A stretch of 64,000 bases of DNA from Tridacna crocea (GCA_943736015.1 OX031069.1:42876728-42940727), one strand, 5' to 3'; positions 21,713 to 32,584 are shown, numbered from the stretch's first letter. Translations and numbers: made by a program. Notes: generated by a model not told the origin, from the letters alone.

Positions 21713-22200
21713 AGGGACTTTACTCCTAACTCCTCCTAACGAGCAAAGGGAGACAACCAATTCACAGTGAATCCTAACTTTGTCATGAGTAGTCTCCCGT
21801 CATCCAAAAAAATATTTATTTCATTACTAGGTTAACTTTTAGCTGATATTGGAATAACATTTCTTTTTTTCTTTCAAATCATTAATTCCACACAATGGCT
21901 TCAGTGACAGATACCACTGTAGCGTTTTCCACGCTTTGATAATTGCATTGGAATGTAGCAGCTTGATGGCTAAGAATACGAGAGAGTTACAAACTGAAAC
22001 CGCCAAAAATAGAATATGGAATTTACTGAGTAACAAAGACTTACATGTAGTTCTGATAAAAAGGAAGATACATGATAAGGCAGACTGACGGAGGACATTT
22101 AATTCACACCATATTTAAAAAGGGTACGAAAACATCAAACAAACAGACAAACAAATTGATTCACATCGTCTAAAGAATGTTTGACCATCGTTGCCTGTAG
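21713..22200. other. No recognisable feature
   Basis: No exon with both splice sites and no repeat family was found. Confidence 0.4.
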
Positions 22201-22432
22201 CGTTTATCCGTTACAATACAATCAGGATTTTAACGACCCCGAGAAAGAGACCGATTGAAAACATTGTGGGAATAGGAAAAAATGCTGGTAACCAGCATTT
22301 TCTCCTTTTCCCAAAATGTTTTCTATACTTCTTACACCAAATTTCAATTTTTCAGTCAAATTTATTTTGTCGTCTTTAAATACTTTCAGTTTAGACCAGT
22401 CTATAATTTTGTCATTTGATAAAAAGTTAAAA
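22201..22432 (+). mobile_element. Family A hairpin MITE (A9)
   Basis: Intact hairpin with a GCTGGTAACCAGC centre. The left end is worn (ATCCGTTACAATACAATC); the right end is GATAAAAAGTTAA. Confidence 0.85.
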
Positions 22433-22744
22433 GACCAAAAGACCACTTTAAGATCACGAATTATATTACAGTTCCCCCGGGAGAGGAGAAGCACTTGTTT
22501 CGTTTCATGCTAAAATTTCATTGTTTTCGCGTTTTATTTCATGCGTGCATCCCAGCCATTTTTCATACGAAAAAAGAAAACGAATAAACATTTCATTGTT
22601 TTTCTGAGAGAAAGAAATGTGTTTCGTTCGATAACGTCATTTTAAGAAAATGTTTTATAGTTATTTGGCAAAACAATGGGGCGTTTAGAATTTGAGAACT
22701 TTCTCGTAAATCCTCACGGCGCCAGCGGTTGGTCTCTTTTTTTT

Positions 22745-22790
22745 TTTACTGAAAGTACAGCCTGATCTTGGGTTTACACCGTCCCATTTT
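22745..22790. mobile_element. Family B half-hairpin
   Basis: GTACAGCCTGATCTTGGGTTTACACCGTCC is one arm only. Confidence 0.5.
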
Positions 22791-22831
22791 TTTAATCAGA
22801 CATTATGCCAGTTGATTTCCTTGAAACTTGT

Positions 22832-22916
22832 ATATCGTCGGTTTACATCAAAAACCTCGTAACTACAGCTTATTTCAAGCTGTAGTTACGAGGTTTTTGA
22901 AGTAAACCGACGATAT
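22832..22916. mobile_element. Family G palindrome (G2)
   Basis: ATATCGTCGGTTTACATCAA ... AACTACAGCTT, a short ATTTC loop, then the complementary arm. It is near perfect over about 38 bp per arm. Confidence 0.9.
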
Positions 22917-22939
22917 GCTATTTATAGGAGAAAAAGATC

Positions 22940-23090
22940 TGAGAGCTGTGCCCTGTGAAAGGAGGGTTCACGGCATCAGCCAAAAATATCGACCAATTTC
23001 GCGCTGGCTGACCGGGATTGACACTTTTAGCTACTGATTAATTTTCTGCATGTCGAAAGGGCATTCTACTTCATGATTCAGTCAGTCTTT
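22940..23090 (+). mobile_element. Family C element, worn core (C5)
   Basis: AGCTGTGCCCTGTGAAAGGAGGG, then AAAATATCGACC ... GGCTGACCGGGATTGACACTTTTAGC, then TTTTCTGCATGTCGAAAGGGC. Confidence 0.6.
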
Positions 23091-23187
23091 ATTAAAAAAA
23101 AAACGTATGTCATAGATGCATAAATTTGTGATCTGTCATTCATCACGGAATAAAATCCCTTTGTTTTTAGTGTATGGCTTAAATATT

Positions 23188-23417
23188 TAACTCTTTACCA
23201 CACAATGACGCCTTATAACACCATCGAGGAAGAGGCCTTTTAAAAAATATTGTGGGAAAAGGAGAAAATGCTGGTAACCAGCATTTTCTCCTTTTCCCAC
23301 AATATTTTCAACCCTGTCATGATCAAATTCCATTGTTTGAGTCGAATTTAAACTGTCGTCTGCAAAAGCTTTCAAATTTGGACAAGGCTAAAATTTTGTC
23401 GTCTGATAAAAGGTTAA
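23188..23417 (+). mobile_element. Family A hairpin MITE (A10)
   Basis: TTTAACTCTTTACCACACAATG at the left and ATAAAAGGTTAA at the right, with a perfect long hairpin (ATATTGTGGGAAAAGGAGAA and its complement). Confidence 0.9.
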
Positions 23418-23477
23418 TTATTTACTATACACTTTTCCATTTTGATGGTTTCTGCCGACAACAGTTCAAATGTTGAT

Positions 23478-23588
23478 CATGTGAAAGGATAAAAATATTG
23501 TGAGAAAAGGAGAAAATTCTGTTTACCGGTATATCCTACTTTTCCCACGCTGTTTTCTTAAGCAAACTTTCTAAGGGACCTTTAAATC
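23478..23588 (-). mobile_element. Family A fragment (A11)
   Basis: Hairpin with TCTGTTTACCGGTATATCC, a worn centre, and part of the CTTTCTAAGGGACC flank. Confidence 0.6.
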
Positions 23589-23689
23589 GGAATTATTTGA
23601 GTTAACTGAATTTATACAACTTCTTTCATGTTGATCAGTATCTTCGTCTTGCATGGCACCATTTGCCACACTGTTTTTATCTAGTCTTA

Positions 23690-23915
23690 AGTCTTTACCA
23701 AACGGCATATTTGTAGACTGGTCCAAATTCAAAGCACTTGCAGACCACAAAATCAATGACTGAAAAATTGAAATTTGATTTGGGGAAGGTAGAAAACGTT
23801 TTGGGAAAAGGAGAAAATGCTGGTTACCAGCATTTTCTGCTTTTCCCACAATGTTTTCTAAAGGCCTCTTTCTAAGGGTTGTCAAAAGTAGGGATTGTGT
23901 GGTAATGGGTAAATA
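23690..23915 (-). mobile_element. Family A hairpin MITE (A12)
   Basis: AAGTCTTTACCAAACGGC start, GTAGACTGGTCCAAATTC, GCTGGTTACCAGC centre, TGTGTGGTAATGGGTAAA end. A 237-codon minus-strand open frame spans A12 and A13 and is repeat-derived. Confidence 0.85.
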
Positions 23916-24171
23916 TATCGATACTGATGCAGGACATGGATTGTTCAAGGTTTGCATGATGCTATTCAATTTTCTTAGTATGCAAGGGTTATTTGCCGAG
24001 TAGCCATATTTTTTATTAATCGATCCAGTTACCTCCCTTTGATCTGTTTCCCAATAAAATGTCTTTGATTCGAAGTCCCAAACCATTATCAATTTGATAT
24101 TCTTGGTCTTACGTTGATGAATTTTCGAACTTAAAAAATGACGCAACTTCGATATGGCTAAACTATTTGTG

Positions 24172-24399
24172 AACCCTTTCCCAAACAATCCCTGGTTTTT
24201 ACGGGTAAGGAATAGAAGCTTTTTGAAAACATTGCGGGAAAAAGAGAAAATGCTTTTAACCAGCATTTTCTCCTTTTTCCACAATGTTTTCTACCCTACC
24301 ATATAGAAAAAACATCTTTTTAGCAACTGTTAATTTGTTATTTGCAAAATGCTTTCAATTTGGTCTGGTCCAAAATCTGTTGTTTTGGAAAGGGTTACG
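24172..24399 (+). mobile_element. Family A hairpin MITE (A13)
   Basis: AACCCTTTCCCAAACAATCCC start and GTTTTGGAAAGGGTTA end. One hairpin arm has TTTTAACCAGC, breaking the centre. Confidence 0.85.
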
Positions 24400-24469
24400 A
24401 AGTCAGGAGTTTTGTTGCTTTCAAATCTAGTAAAATTTAAGAATCATATAAAGTATATTTGTTAATCCT

Positions 24470-24672
24470 TGTACTGATAAAGGACTAAAATCAGTTCTTC
24501 AGTTCAATAGTATACATCCGAACATTGCCATTTCAAAGTTATGTTTTAGGGAACAATATCTCCTTATCGGACAGTGTAGATCCAAGATCAGACTGCACGT
24601 TCTGTGCAGTCTGATCTTGATCTACACTGTCCGCAAAAGGCTGCGAGTCGTGCTTAGCAACCAAGGGGTTAA
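24470..24672 (+). mobile_element. Family B element, near full length (B6)
   Basis: The core hairpin is 24568-24633 with CTGCACGTTCTGTGCAG at the centre. The left flank AGTTATGTTTTAGGGAACAA and right flank AAAAGGCTGCGAGTCGTGC ... GGGGTTAA match other long copies, so B is about 180-200 bp and ends at TTAA. Confidence 0.85.
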
Positions 24673-24702
24673 ATACGGTTGGTGAATATTGACCTAATGT
24701 TC

Positions 24703-24703
24703 A

Positions 24704-24750
<47 letters not shown>
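24703..24750 (+). repeat. (GAAA)n microsatellite
   Basis: About twelve uninterrupted AAAG units. Confidence 0.98.
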
Positions 24751-24984
24751 GAACAGAAACACAGGAAGGGGTTATCTTTTATAACGAAATACAAAATGCT
24801 TTCGTTCATAAATCGTAAATACATTTATGCCTGGGAGGTAGTAGATTTCAAATGAAACGAACTGTTAATATTTAGGAGTAAAGGAATAAAACAAATAGTT
24901 GTGCATACTGGCTTTTGAAAGGACAAAAAAATTAAAACCCAGAGTGCACATTTTTCTTCCTATGAATTGAGTAATTATTATATA

Positions 24985-25251
24985 TACAGTCAGACATAAG
25001 TTAAGCATCACCAAAACTGACCAGCAATAGCCCATATGCTTAGACCAGCATTACCCGTGCCCACAATTTGCCATTTCTGGGCTTCGGAGAGTTTTCTCGT
25101 AGCTATCCTTTCATTTGGCTCACAAATCAGCCTGTGACTTGTCTAGTGGGTCCGTGCATAGCTTGAAGATACACCAAATAAAAGGTTATCCATTAAAAAA
25201 ATGTATGACTAAATTTGTTCGGGTGATGTTTAATTTATGCCTGACTGTATA
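24985..25251. mobile_element. Family P element, uninterrupted (P2)
   Basis: TACAGTCAGACATAAG at the left and TTATGCCTGACTGTA at the right, with TA flanks. It supplies the empty site for the Q2 insertion in P1. Confidence 0.85.
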
Positions 25252-25284
25252 CTTTTCCGGACTTGCTCACAGAAGGATGTGTTT

Positions 25285-25345
25285 TCGTAAAAACTCGTTG
25301 TTTCAAGCTGTTGTTACGAGGTATTGGAAGTAAACCGACGATAAG
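25285..25345. mobile_element. Family G, right arm plus scraps (G3)
   Basis: CAAGCTGTTGTTACGAGGTATTGG then AAGTAAACCGACGATA; the left arm is mostly deleted. Confidence 0.65.
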
Positions 25346-25394
25346 TCTAGACTTTATCCGTCACCATACTAAATAAATGAAATGAAATTTTTAC

Positions 25395-26103
25395 TTCAGT
25401 AGTGAAAACCTTAAAGGTGGCCCTTCAGAATTTGGGACGAAAATTTTACAAAAATACAAAAATATCATCCTTATACTCCCAAAGCCTTATAATCGTCATT
25501 CATAAAAACCCAGTAGTCGAAAACCATCTGAAAACACGAGAAATTAGAGATTTACTACGGCCAAGGTCGACATCGACGGGAAACATATTCTATTTTTACA
25601 TGAACAACTCGCTGATTTACATACTGGAAATACACAGACGAAGCTTCAAACATAGCGTGCGAAGAAGATATTACGAAAAATAATTACATGCTTGTTAAGT
25701 AATGGAATTTAAGCGTCATTAGTCACGTGCCAGTCACTTAACATTCCCACAATGCATTTTTTTTTATTTTTGGCGCGAAATCTAAAAATAGCTTCAGAGG
25801 CTACGTAGCCTTTTAAGGGAATACCATCAAAAAATTTATTTTGGTAATTTTATGATTCTTAATTATTGATGATTCGTTTTGTTTTTTCATATCAATTTTA
25901 GTGGTATATATATTTTTTGATATGGTGTGATGTGAAAATTCTAAGTACCCACCTTTAATATTGCTATTTCAAAAAAGATACGTTTTGTAGAATAATCATC
26001 TCGTCGGATGATTATAGGGTAGATTTAAGATCAGACTGCACGTTTTACGCAGTCTGATCTTGATCTACACTGTCAGCAAAAGGTCAGCAACTTGCGCTTA
26101 GCA
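25395..26103 (+). mobile_element. Family B element split by Q3 (B7)
   Basis: The left part AGTAGTGAAAACC and the right part ATTGCTATTTCAAAAAAGATA rejoin to the B order seen at 37601-37632. The core hairpin follows at about 26016-26092 (CTGCACGTTTTACGCAG), then AAGGTCAGCAACTTGCGC. Confidence 0.8.
25415..25954 (-). mobile_element. Family Q element inside B7 (Q3)
   Basis: Flanked by TTAA on both sides (25411-25414 and 25955-25958). Termini are AGGTGGCCCTTCAGAATTT and AAGTACCCACCT. Length is 540 bp, against 545 for Q2. A 93-codon open frame at its left side has no counterpart of equal length in Q2 and is probably chance. Confidence 0.85.
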
Positions 26104-26332
26104 GTTTAACTGTTTACCAAACGACAAAATTTTGGACTTGTCCAGATTGAAAGCATTTGCAAACGACAAAATAAAAGTAAATCAAAACAATGAAAATTGA
26201 TTTGGAGAGGGTAGAAAACATTGTGGGAAAAGGAGAAAATGCTGCATGGTTACCAGAATTTTCTCCTTTTCCCACAATGTTTTCAAAGGCTTTCTTTCGT
26301 CAAAAGTATGGATTGTGAGGCAAACAATTAAG
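26104..26332 (-). mobile_element. Family A hairpin MITE abutting B7 (A14)
   Basis: It begins TTTAACTGTTTACCAAACGAC exactly where the B7 tail ends. The hairpin centre has an extra CATG (GCTGCATGGTTACC), giving a loop. Confidence 0.85.
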
Positions 26333-26532
26333 GAATAAATGGGAATCCCATTTTAGAGTCCTTTTTCCGGTCATAAACTGCATTTTATGTAGCGACAACC
26401 CGTCTAGAATAATGCACAATCCAGACTGTGCAAAATGTGTGTCGGCCTTACATTGTTAGCAGACGTATAATTAAATCTTTCTCGTTTCCTTCGAAAACAA
26501 ATTTACTGCTGACGAGGTTGAAATATCAGTCG

Positions 26533-26672
26533 TGCTCTTTGGAAAAAGGGGACTTAATGCATTTGCAAGAGGGAAAAACCAAGGTCAGTCTGTGCAATCC
26601 TTGGTCGAAACTTTTTGCTATTGGTCAATTTTCTGCAAGTCCATGTACCATTCTACCTCATGATTGGGTTAC
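26533..26672 (+). mobile_element. Family C element, core collapsed (C6)
   Basis: GGGGACTTAATGCATTTGC, AACCAAGGTCAGTCTGTGC, TCCTTGGTCGAAACTTTTTGC, and the tail TCTACCTCATGATTGG. Confidence 0.65.
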
Positions 26673-26689
26673 TTGTTTGAACAAAAAAT

Positions 26690-27574
26690 GGAATTATAGA
26701 ATCCAATAATGACTTGTTTTGTATGATGTTTTACAGAGATGGATTAAGATACCTTTTGCCAGATCACCGCTCGCATAGGATATTAACTTAGTGTTGCACA
26801 TTTCGCCCCAAAATAATCGACATATCGACATCTCTGTTACTACATGTCAAAGAAAAATGGAGAAGCGACTTTTAACATTAGAAATATATTTTCCAAACTA
26901 CATGGACTGTATGGCCACGACATTAGAATTATATTTATTGTGACGCCGTGAGGGGCGGCACTATGTTTTCATTCGGTTTTGAAAAGTACCTATGGAGACA
27001 GCCATATTGTTAACTCGGCTTCAAGTAATTTCGTAACTAGTTCATTTCGTACCTAGGCCATTTCATACAATTTTGGTGAATTTGCACCAACCTTTGCTTT
27101 TCATTTTGGCGATTTCGTACTAAATTCGATCATTTCATACCCAGCTTTTAATATCATTTTGGTAAGTTGGAACCTAGTTTTATATTGGTGTCTTTTTCTC
27201 GAATGACAACTTCTTTGGTGCGTAGCTCTAACTGAAATTATGCTAAATTTTATAGAAGAATGGCTATGATTGTGTCTTACCATTTTTTTTCTAAAGCTTT
27301 AAGTTGTATTCTAAGAATTGTTTAGGACTTCTCATTTCATTTCTCACCTAGTTCTGCATAAATTTAATTTGGTCAATTTGAAATGCTGTAATGTACCTTA
27401 TATCAGAAACAACTGATTAGTGGCACTGTTGATGTTATGTATCATTTTTTTGCACCTTTTAAAACTTAGAATTATCAACAAATATTTTTGTTTCCTTTAC
27501 TGACCAGAGATTTTCAGGTCTATTACAGACTTGTCAACAAACGGTACTTTTTGAAGTGAAAATTAATTTGGGTC
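26690..27574. other. Mostly featureless; faint degenerate motif repetition
   Basis: Between about 27010 and 27180, variants of CATTTCGTACCTAG recur (TAATTTCGTAACTAG, GCGATTTCGTACTAA, TCATTTCATACCCAG). This may be a decayed short tandem array. Nothing else is recognisable. Confidence 0.3.
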
Positions 27575-27577
27575 ATG

Positions 27578-27725
27578 TTTTGTGAAAAGAGGGCATAATG
27601 CAAGTGCAAAAAAAAGTATCAACCCATAACAGTCTGCGCAGTCGGCGCAGACTGTTATGGGTCGATACTTTTTCCTAAATGTAAATTTTGTGCATGTCAC
27701 AGGACCATTCTACTTCAAGATTTAG
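27578..27725 (+). mobile_element. Family C element with excellent core (C7)
   Basis: The core 27611-27674 is a near-perfect hairpin: AAAAAAGTATCAACCCATAA, centre CTGCGCAGTCGGCGCAG, and return. The tail includes GTGCATGTCACAGGACC and ATTCTACTTCAAGATT. Confidence 0.85.
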
Positions 27726-27856
27726 TAGGTTAAATCGATTTTACGGATCGTAACTAAGTGATGATGTGCTTGATATACGAGTACTGCAACAGAGATAGAT
27801 ACATGAAACCTCACTATTTGACCGACCATTTTTATAAAATACCCTACCTTTAGCAA

Positions 27857-28333
27857 AATATATAGAGGATATTTGTGGTTTTTTTTTGTGTAAGATCGAA
27901 ATTTTTTTCATCAACTGGACACCATCAGTAATATTTTCACGAGTGGCGCAGCCACGAGTGAAAATATTACCGATGGTGTTCACGAGATGAAATAAATTTC
28001 GATCTTTCACCGAAAAAAAAAAACAAATATTCTATTTATTTCATGCTTTTAACCCTTTCTGGGTGGAGCTTTATCAAAATCCAGTACAGTTCTTTTCCAT
28101 TATTCCCCGTGGCGTACCCCTCCCGCATAGCAACGCATTACAGTATTACGTCAAGCGCGAGAAATGTAGATATATGACGTCATATTTCCCATCTGGTTGT
28201 TAGGCACGCGCAATTTACCTTGGCAACAAGAACGTAAAAATCGGTATTTTCATTGGTTGTACCAGTGTAAGATCGAAAAATATTTTCACTGCTATTTCTC
28301 GATATCCTACCGGAAAGCATGAAATAAAATAGA
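27857..28333 (+). mobile_element. Family F composite element, full copy (F8)
   Basis: Complete head and body. The left head arm is slightly worn (TTTTTGTGTAAGATCGAAATT); the body is close to F4. Confidence 0.85.
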
Positions 28334-28396
28334 GTTGCTGTCTGACCTGCATTGCCTGATAGATACGAGTGCATGGTGTTTATCGCCTTCTTTAAC

Positions 28397-28604
28397 ATTG
28401 TGACAGTTATACCGCGGCGGCTAGTGTACCTATTTATGTTTTCATGGAGTCTCTTTCACCATTCTCCATATACTTTTCTTTCCAAACCACTGGCTGATTT
28501 CCCACATTACCATCGTAGAAAAATATGGTCAGCGCCGGGAGAGGAATGAATCCTGACGCAATAACTACTACTATCATCAGTCCTCGGAGAGAAACTGGCA
28601 TCGA
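28397..28604 (-). mobile_element. tRNA-derived SINE, type 1, inverted, head lost
   Basis: The reverse complement has GACGATGG-like TACGATGGTAATGTGGGAAA, the GGATTCATTCC block and a tail starting GCCGCCGCGGTATAACTG. The tRNA-like head is missing. Confidence 0.7.
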
Positions 28605-28681
28605 ATTAGAAATTACTTTGAAAAAAAAGGTCTTAATAATAATTATTAAAACTAAAAATTAGATTACGAATGATTAGTAAA

Positions 28682-28735
28682 TTTGGGCTCAGACTGCACA
28701 TTCTCTGCAGTCGTATCTTGATCTACACTATCAGC
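28682..28735 (+). mobile_element. Family B fragment (B8)
   Basis: CAGACTGCACATTCTCTGCAGTC and TTGATCTACACTATCAGCC; the left arm is truncated. It lies about 70 bp upstream of the best exon. Confidence 0.6.
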
Positions 28736-28806
28736 CAAAGCGCATACGTTCTCGAATAGCAGCTCATAGGTTAACCACATCTAGTCATACTTTTATTTAT
28801 TTTCAG

Positions 28807-28923
28807 GCCAAGAACAAGATCGTCATGCTTAAAGTTTTGAAGGACATAAAATCCAGAGGGGCATTCCGTCCGATTTCAGAGGAGGCCAATCGTCTGCGAG
28901 CGGAAGCCACTCCTTTAAGTGAC
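28807..28923 (+). CDS. Probable internal coding exon, unidentified protein
   Basis: This is the most convincing coding sequence in the window. A T-rich acceptor (TTTTATTTATTTTCAG, ending 28806) is followed by 117 bases that are open in one frame only. The other two frames hit stops within 35 bases. A consensus donor GTAAGT follows at 28924. The 39 residues start AKNKIVMLKVLKDIKSRG and continue through ISEEANRLRAEATP. The composition is charged and probably helical, rich in Lys, Arg and Glu, with no membrane segment. If the frame is right, the exon is phase 0 at both ends. GC and codon use differ from the AT-rich surroundings. I do not recognise the family. No partner exon was found nearby, so introns must be long, which suits the repeat-filled flanks. 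It could still be a pseudogene exon. Confidence 0.6.
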
Positions 28924-29137
28924 GTAAGTAGGTCATAGCGGATGCTTACAATGTTGTTTGTTGTAATGTGGCCACACCTTTGGCTTTTTATGTTCATAGC
29001 ATGTAGTATATTAGATTTTTTTTCTAATTAGAATCTAATTATTTAAGCCCAACGTGAATTAAAGAATACTTATGTTGAATTCGATTTACAAAAAGGAGAA
29101 ACGTAGAATCAAAATATGGCGATAGTCAGTAAAGGTG

Positions 29138-29364
29138 TGTTAACCCTTTACGACCGATTTAAAACGATCCTGAGGACGAAGCCTTTCGAAAAAATTGTGG
29201 GAAAAGGAGAAAATGCTGGTAACCAGCATTTTTTTCCTTTTCCCCGCAATGTTTTATAGAATACCAAAGCAAAATTGCACCATTTGAGCCACTTTGAAAT
29301 TGTAATCTGCAAGTGCTTTCAATCTTGATACGTCTAAATTTTTGTCGTGTGGCAAAGGGTTAAA
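29138..29364 (+). mobile_element. Family A hairpin MITE (A15)
   Basis: TTAACCCTTTACGACCG start and GTGTGGCAAAGGGTTAA end, with a GCTGGTAACCAGC centre and a T-run in the right arm. Confidence 0.85.
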
Positions 29365-29384
29365 TCTTAGCCCTCATCCTGCAA

Positions 29385-29578
29385 ATAACTAAAATGAAAT
29401 TTTCAGTTCGAGAAAAGGAACCCAAATCTTGGTTTTTTATAGTTATGTTTTGGGGAATTATATCTCCTTATTGGACAGTCTGGATTCAAGATCAGACTGC
29501 GCGTTCTGTGCGGTCTGATCTTGATCTGCTCTTTCTACAAAAGGTCACTCAGCCGCGCTTAGCAGCCTGAGTGTTAAG
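29385..29578 (+). mobile_element. Family B element, long copy (B9)
   Basis: The core is 29472-29538 with CTGCGCGTTCTGTGCGG. Left flank TAGTTATGTTTTGGGGAATT and right flank GGTCACTCAGCCGCGC ... GTGTTAAG are retained. It follows A15 at a shared TTAA-like junction. Confidence 0.8.
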
Positions 29579-31017
29579 TACAATGCAGCTTTAAGAACCA
29601 AATACAAATATATTATAGTAAACTATATCGAAAGAGAAACAGAAATGAAGAGGAAACTTTATTTTTGACTAGGGGCCAACGGTGCCTAGTCTTATTAACC
29701 ATGTATCAGACTTTCGCATGAAAACTGCAACCACTCTCCACATCGTGTATAAATGCGCAACGCTGTCTTTGATTTGCTGGAACTACAACTGCCGTTTCTT
29801 ATTGGCTTGAAACGACACACCCCTCATAGGCGCCTTACACATTATGAGTTATTCATCCGTGATGTAAAATAGAAATTGAAAGAAGGGCTCGTGTCTACAT
29901 TTATCGAGAAAATTCCAAAGAGAATATATTCAAAGCAAGAGTTTTTAGCGGTGTTTGTTGGCGTGTTGAATTTTAAATGAGAAAGCTTAAAACAGAAAGA
30001 AGTTCTTCCGTTTATTTCATCAAATACTCATTCAGAGCATGACACAAACAACTCCCGCGTTGTATGGTGTGTATCCAATATGTACTTTCCACTTGCCCCT
30101 TGCGGGCACGTACGAAGCACTTCAAGATTGGGGAAGGGGGGTGGGGAGGGCAAACTTCGAAATACTGAGATTTTTTGCGTGGTTGTTGCATTGCACTAAA
30201 AACTCATATTTTAGTTACTATGCTTTTCAAAATTATTGGAGGGGGCCTAAGCCACCCCCTAGCCCCCCTAGCCCCCCTTCCCCCAAGCCCCCGCCCCCTG
30301 TTCCCACGGGCCTGCATAGCTACCAGTGCTTTTGAGCGCTTTGATTCATAGAATCGGTTATGAAAGGAGTTCCACAATTACCAATCAGTGATTCCGATAA
30401 CAGATTTAAATACTGAAAAAAAACTGTTTGTGTCAAAGCCCTGAAGCATGATACACCACACGAACGGACTAAAGTTTAGAATCCTTTGTATAAGACCTAA
30501 GTGGCCTACTTTTTCACGAATGTTTTTTTTTTTCCCATCGAAACTGTTAATGCTAGCAAATTAAAACATTGTGCCAAAAGATTTTTCTTATTTGCTTGTA
30601 GTTAATTTTTACAAAAAAAGTACCGTACAAAAAGGGGATGAAAATGCATTAATTTTGATTTGGCACGCTCTCAAAGCAATTCATTTGACGCGTGGACTGA
30701 TTCGCTAAACCCTAGATCATGAAAAGCTTAGTTGGCTTTCTGCCAATTCGTACAAAGAATCAAACCCCGCAGTGTGCACAACTTCATTGACACAGTCGAC
30801 ATTGGGTCGATTACAAATTTTATCAAATTTCTGAATAGCAACCTCCAATATTTGTTACTTGTATCTTTCTATTGCTACTTCACCTGTTATACGCACTAAA
30901 TGATCATAGCTGTAGATGCGCCTTAACAAAGAATCCAGTCGTTGTAAGTTACAATTGCAGAGGCGCCCACCGTCGTCCTTTTGTGTTGTCCAAGTCGCTC
31001 TCCTAATAAGGCAAAAT
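29579..31017. other. No recognisable gene or family; one G/C-rich tract
   Basis: Unique-looking sequence. 30236-30302 is a purine/pyrimidine-skewed tract (GGGGGCC then repeated TAGCCCCCC and CCCCAAGCCCC). No exon with both splice signals was seen. Confidence 0.35.
30236..30302 (+). repeat. C-rich low-complexity tract
   Basis: Runs of CCCCC separated by TAG, TT and AAG; five or more C-runs on one strand. Confidence 0.9.
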
Positions 31018-31255
31018 AGGAACTATTGACCTCAAAAGACCATTGACATCCTACTGGGCTGACCGTCAGGCCCTAGAAATTCCTAGTTACAAATCATTTT
31101 GTCGATCTGAAATCATCGTGTGAAATATTGGACAGTCCAGAATGATGGCCATTGTGTTCATAGAAAATGTCTTGGCGAGGGATGAAATTAATCTAGGTGA
31201 ATTATGTCTGGAGCTGATAATGCTTTATACCTACGTGAACTGCACGCTATGCCGC
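31018..31255 (+). repeat. Dispersed repeat V, copy 1
   Basis: It matches 33645-33833: CTCAAAAGACCATTGACATCC, ACAAATCATTTTGT, ATATTGGACAGTCCAG, TTCATAGAAAATGTC and GTGAATTATGTCTG. A 59-codon ATG-started frame (31145-31324) overlaps it, with a GTGAGT at 31263, but the repeat nature argues against a host gene. Confidence 0.55.
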
Positions 31256-31353
31256 TGTTCTGGTGAGTTTTGTGCTTTTTTCCCCCATTTGACCCTTATA
31301 AATCAGCCATGCTCTCGGTAAAAATTTGGCTGATGATTTTGTTCCGAAATGCT

Positions 31354-31588
31354 TTATCCCTTTACCACACGACAAAATGTTAGACCAATCCAAATTCAAA
31401 GCATATGAAGACGACAATTTCAAAGTGGCTCAAATCGTGCATTTTTTTTTTTCTTTGGTAGGATAGCAAACTTTGTGGAAAAAGGAGAAAATGCTGCTTA
31501 CCAGCATTTTCTTCTTTTTCCATAATGTTTTCAAAAGGCTTCTTCCTCGGGCTCGTTAAATGTCGTCATTGTGTGGTAAAGGGTTAAC
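31354..31588 (-). mobile_element. Family A hairpin MITE (A16)
   Basis: TTTATCCCTTTACCACACGAC start and TGTGGTAAAGGGTTAA end. A poly-T insertion (about 31442-31453) lengthens one flank. Confidence 0.85.
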
Positions 31589-31804
31589 TAGGGTAAGTAG
31601 GGATCTTTATTTTCCGGGAAACGTTTGACATGGACCATGTACCGAAAAGTTACCTGACAGATTATTTTTTTGTTTTGTCAATCGTAGCGTAAAGAGTTTA
31701 GGGTTGGGAGCATTTTATAGGTAGGGTCGGGAAGCCCTAAACACAACAGACATTTTTGATACCCCTCATTAATTAAATTATTACAGTTCCATAGATGTCA
31801 TTTT

Positions 31805-31985
31805 GTGTAATAACCGAAGAGAGTCCTGAGGTACAGCCTTGTCCCTTCAAATGCAGAAAATTGACCGATAGCAAAAAGCATCGATCCAGGTCAGCCTGTG
31901 CGGACTGCAGAGGCTGACCTGGGTCGACACTTTTTGTGAGTATTTCAAGCATCAAGCCCCCTTTTCACAGAGCATGGCTCATATA
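31805..31985 (-). mobile_element. Family C element (C8)
   Basis: The core 31872-31938 reads AAAAAGCATCGATCCAGG, CAGCCTGTGCGGACTGCAGAGGCTG, and return. The right flank CAAGCCCCCTTTTCACAGAGC gives the minus orientation. Confidence 0.85.
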
Positions 31986-32355
31986 CATTCTGGTTACCCT
32001 CCGCCGACAGTGTTTGGAGTAACATAATTTGATTTTAAACCAAAGAGCAACGTTCTACCCGGCTATTCCACTAACTAAGACAGTCAGTTTAACCTTAAAA
32101 TCGGCGAAAACTGGAGGCTGGAGGCTGTCTCCATAACAATATGCTTTTTTCCAATCATATTAAGTATATCTATAGGAGCATGGTCTGCCTTAATAGTGGG
32201 TTCACATTCACTAAGGTCCATGTAAATACTTCTATACTTAAGCTATGAAAGCCTATAAAGCATTACGTTGGTCTTGGTGTCTTTCGTTCATAGACGAAAG
32301 TTAAAGATAACGGCCCCTAACTCACCGGTAAATGATGTGTAACATCGGACTTTTC

Positions 32356-32584
32356 TTAACTCATTACCAAACGACAAAATTTTAGATTGGTCCAAATCGA
32401 AAGCATTTGCAAACGACAAAATAAAAGTGACTGAAAATTTAAAATTTGTTATGTAAAGGGTAGAAAACATTTTGGGAAAAGGAGAAAATGCTGGTTACCA
32501 GCATTTTCTCCTTTTTCCACAATGTTTTCTAAAGGCTTCTTTCTCAGGGTCGTCAAAAGTAGGGATTGTCTGGTAATGGGCTAA
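32356..32584 (-). mobile_element. Family A hairpin MITE (A17)
   Basis: TTAACTCATTACCAAACGAC start, perfect GCTGGTTACCAGC centre, TCTGGTAATGGGCTAA end. Confidence 0.9.

Noticed and set aside
23571..24284. 237-codon minus-strand open frame
   Set aside because: It covers family A copies A12 and A13, including their hairpins. Peptides like KGENAGNQHFLLFP recur wherever family A is translated.
27857..28333. Rho-independent terminators at the many hairpins
   Set aside because: The sequence is eukaryotic and the hairpins belong to dispersed element families.
31145..31324. 59-codon ATG-started frame with a GTGAGT donor as a host exon
   Set aside because: It overlaps dispersed repeat V, and homologous sequence at 33645-33833 lacks the donor; the evidence favours a repeat.
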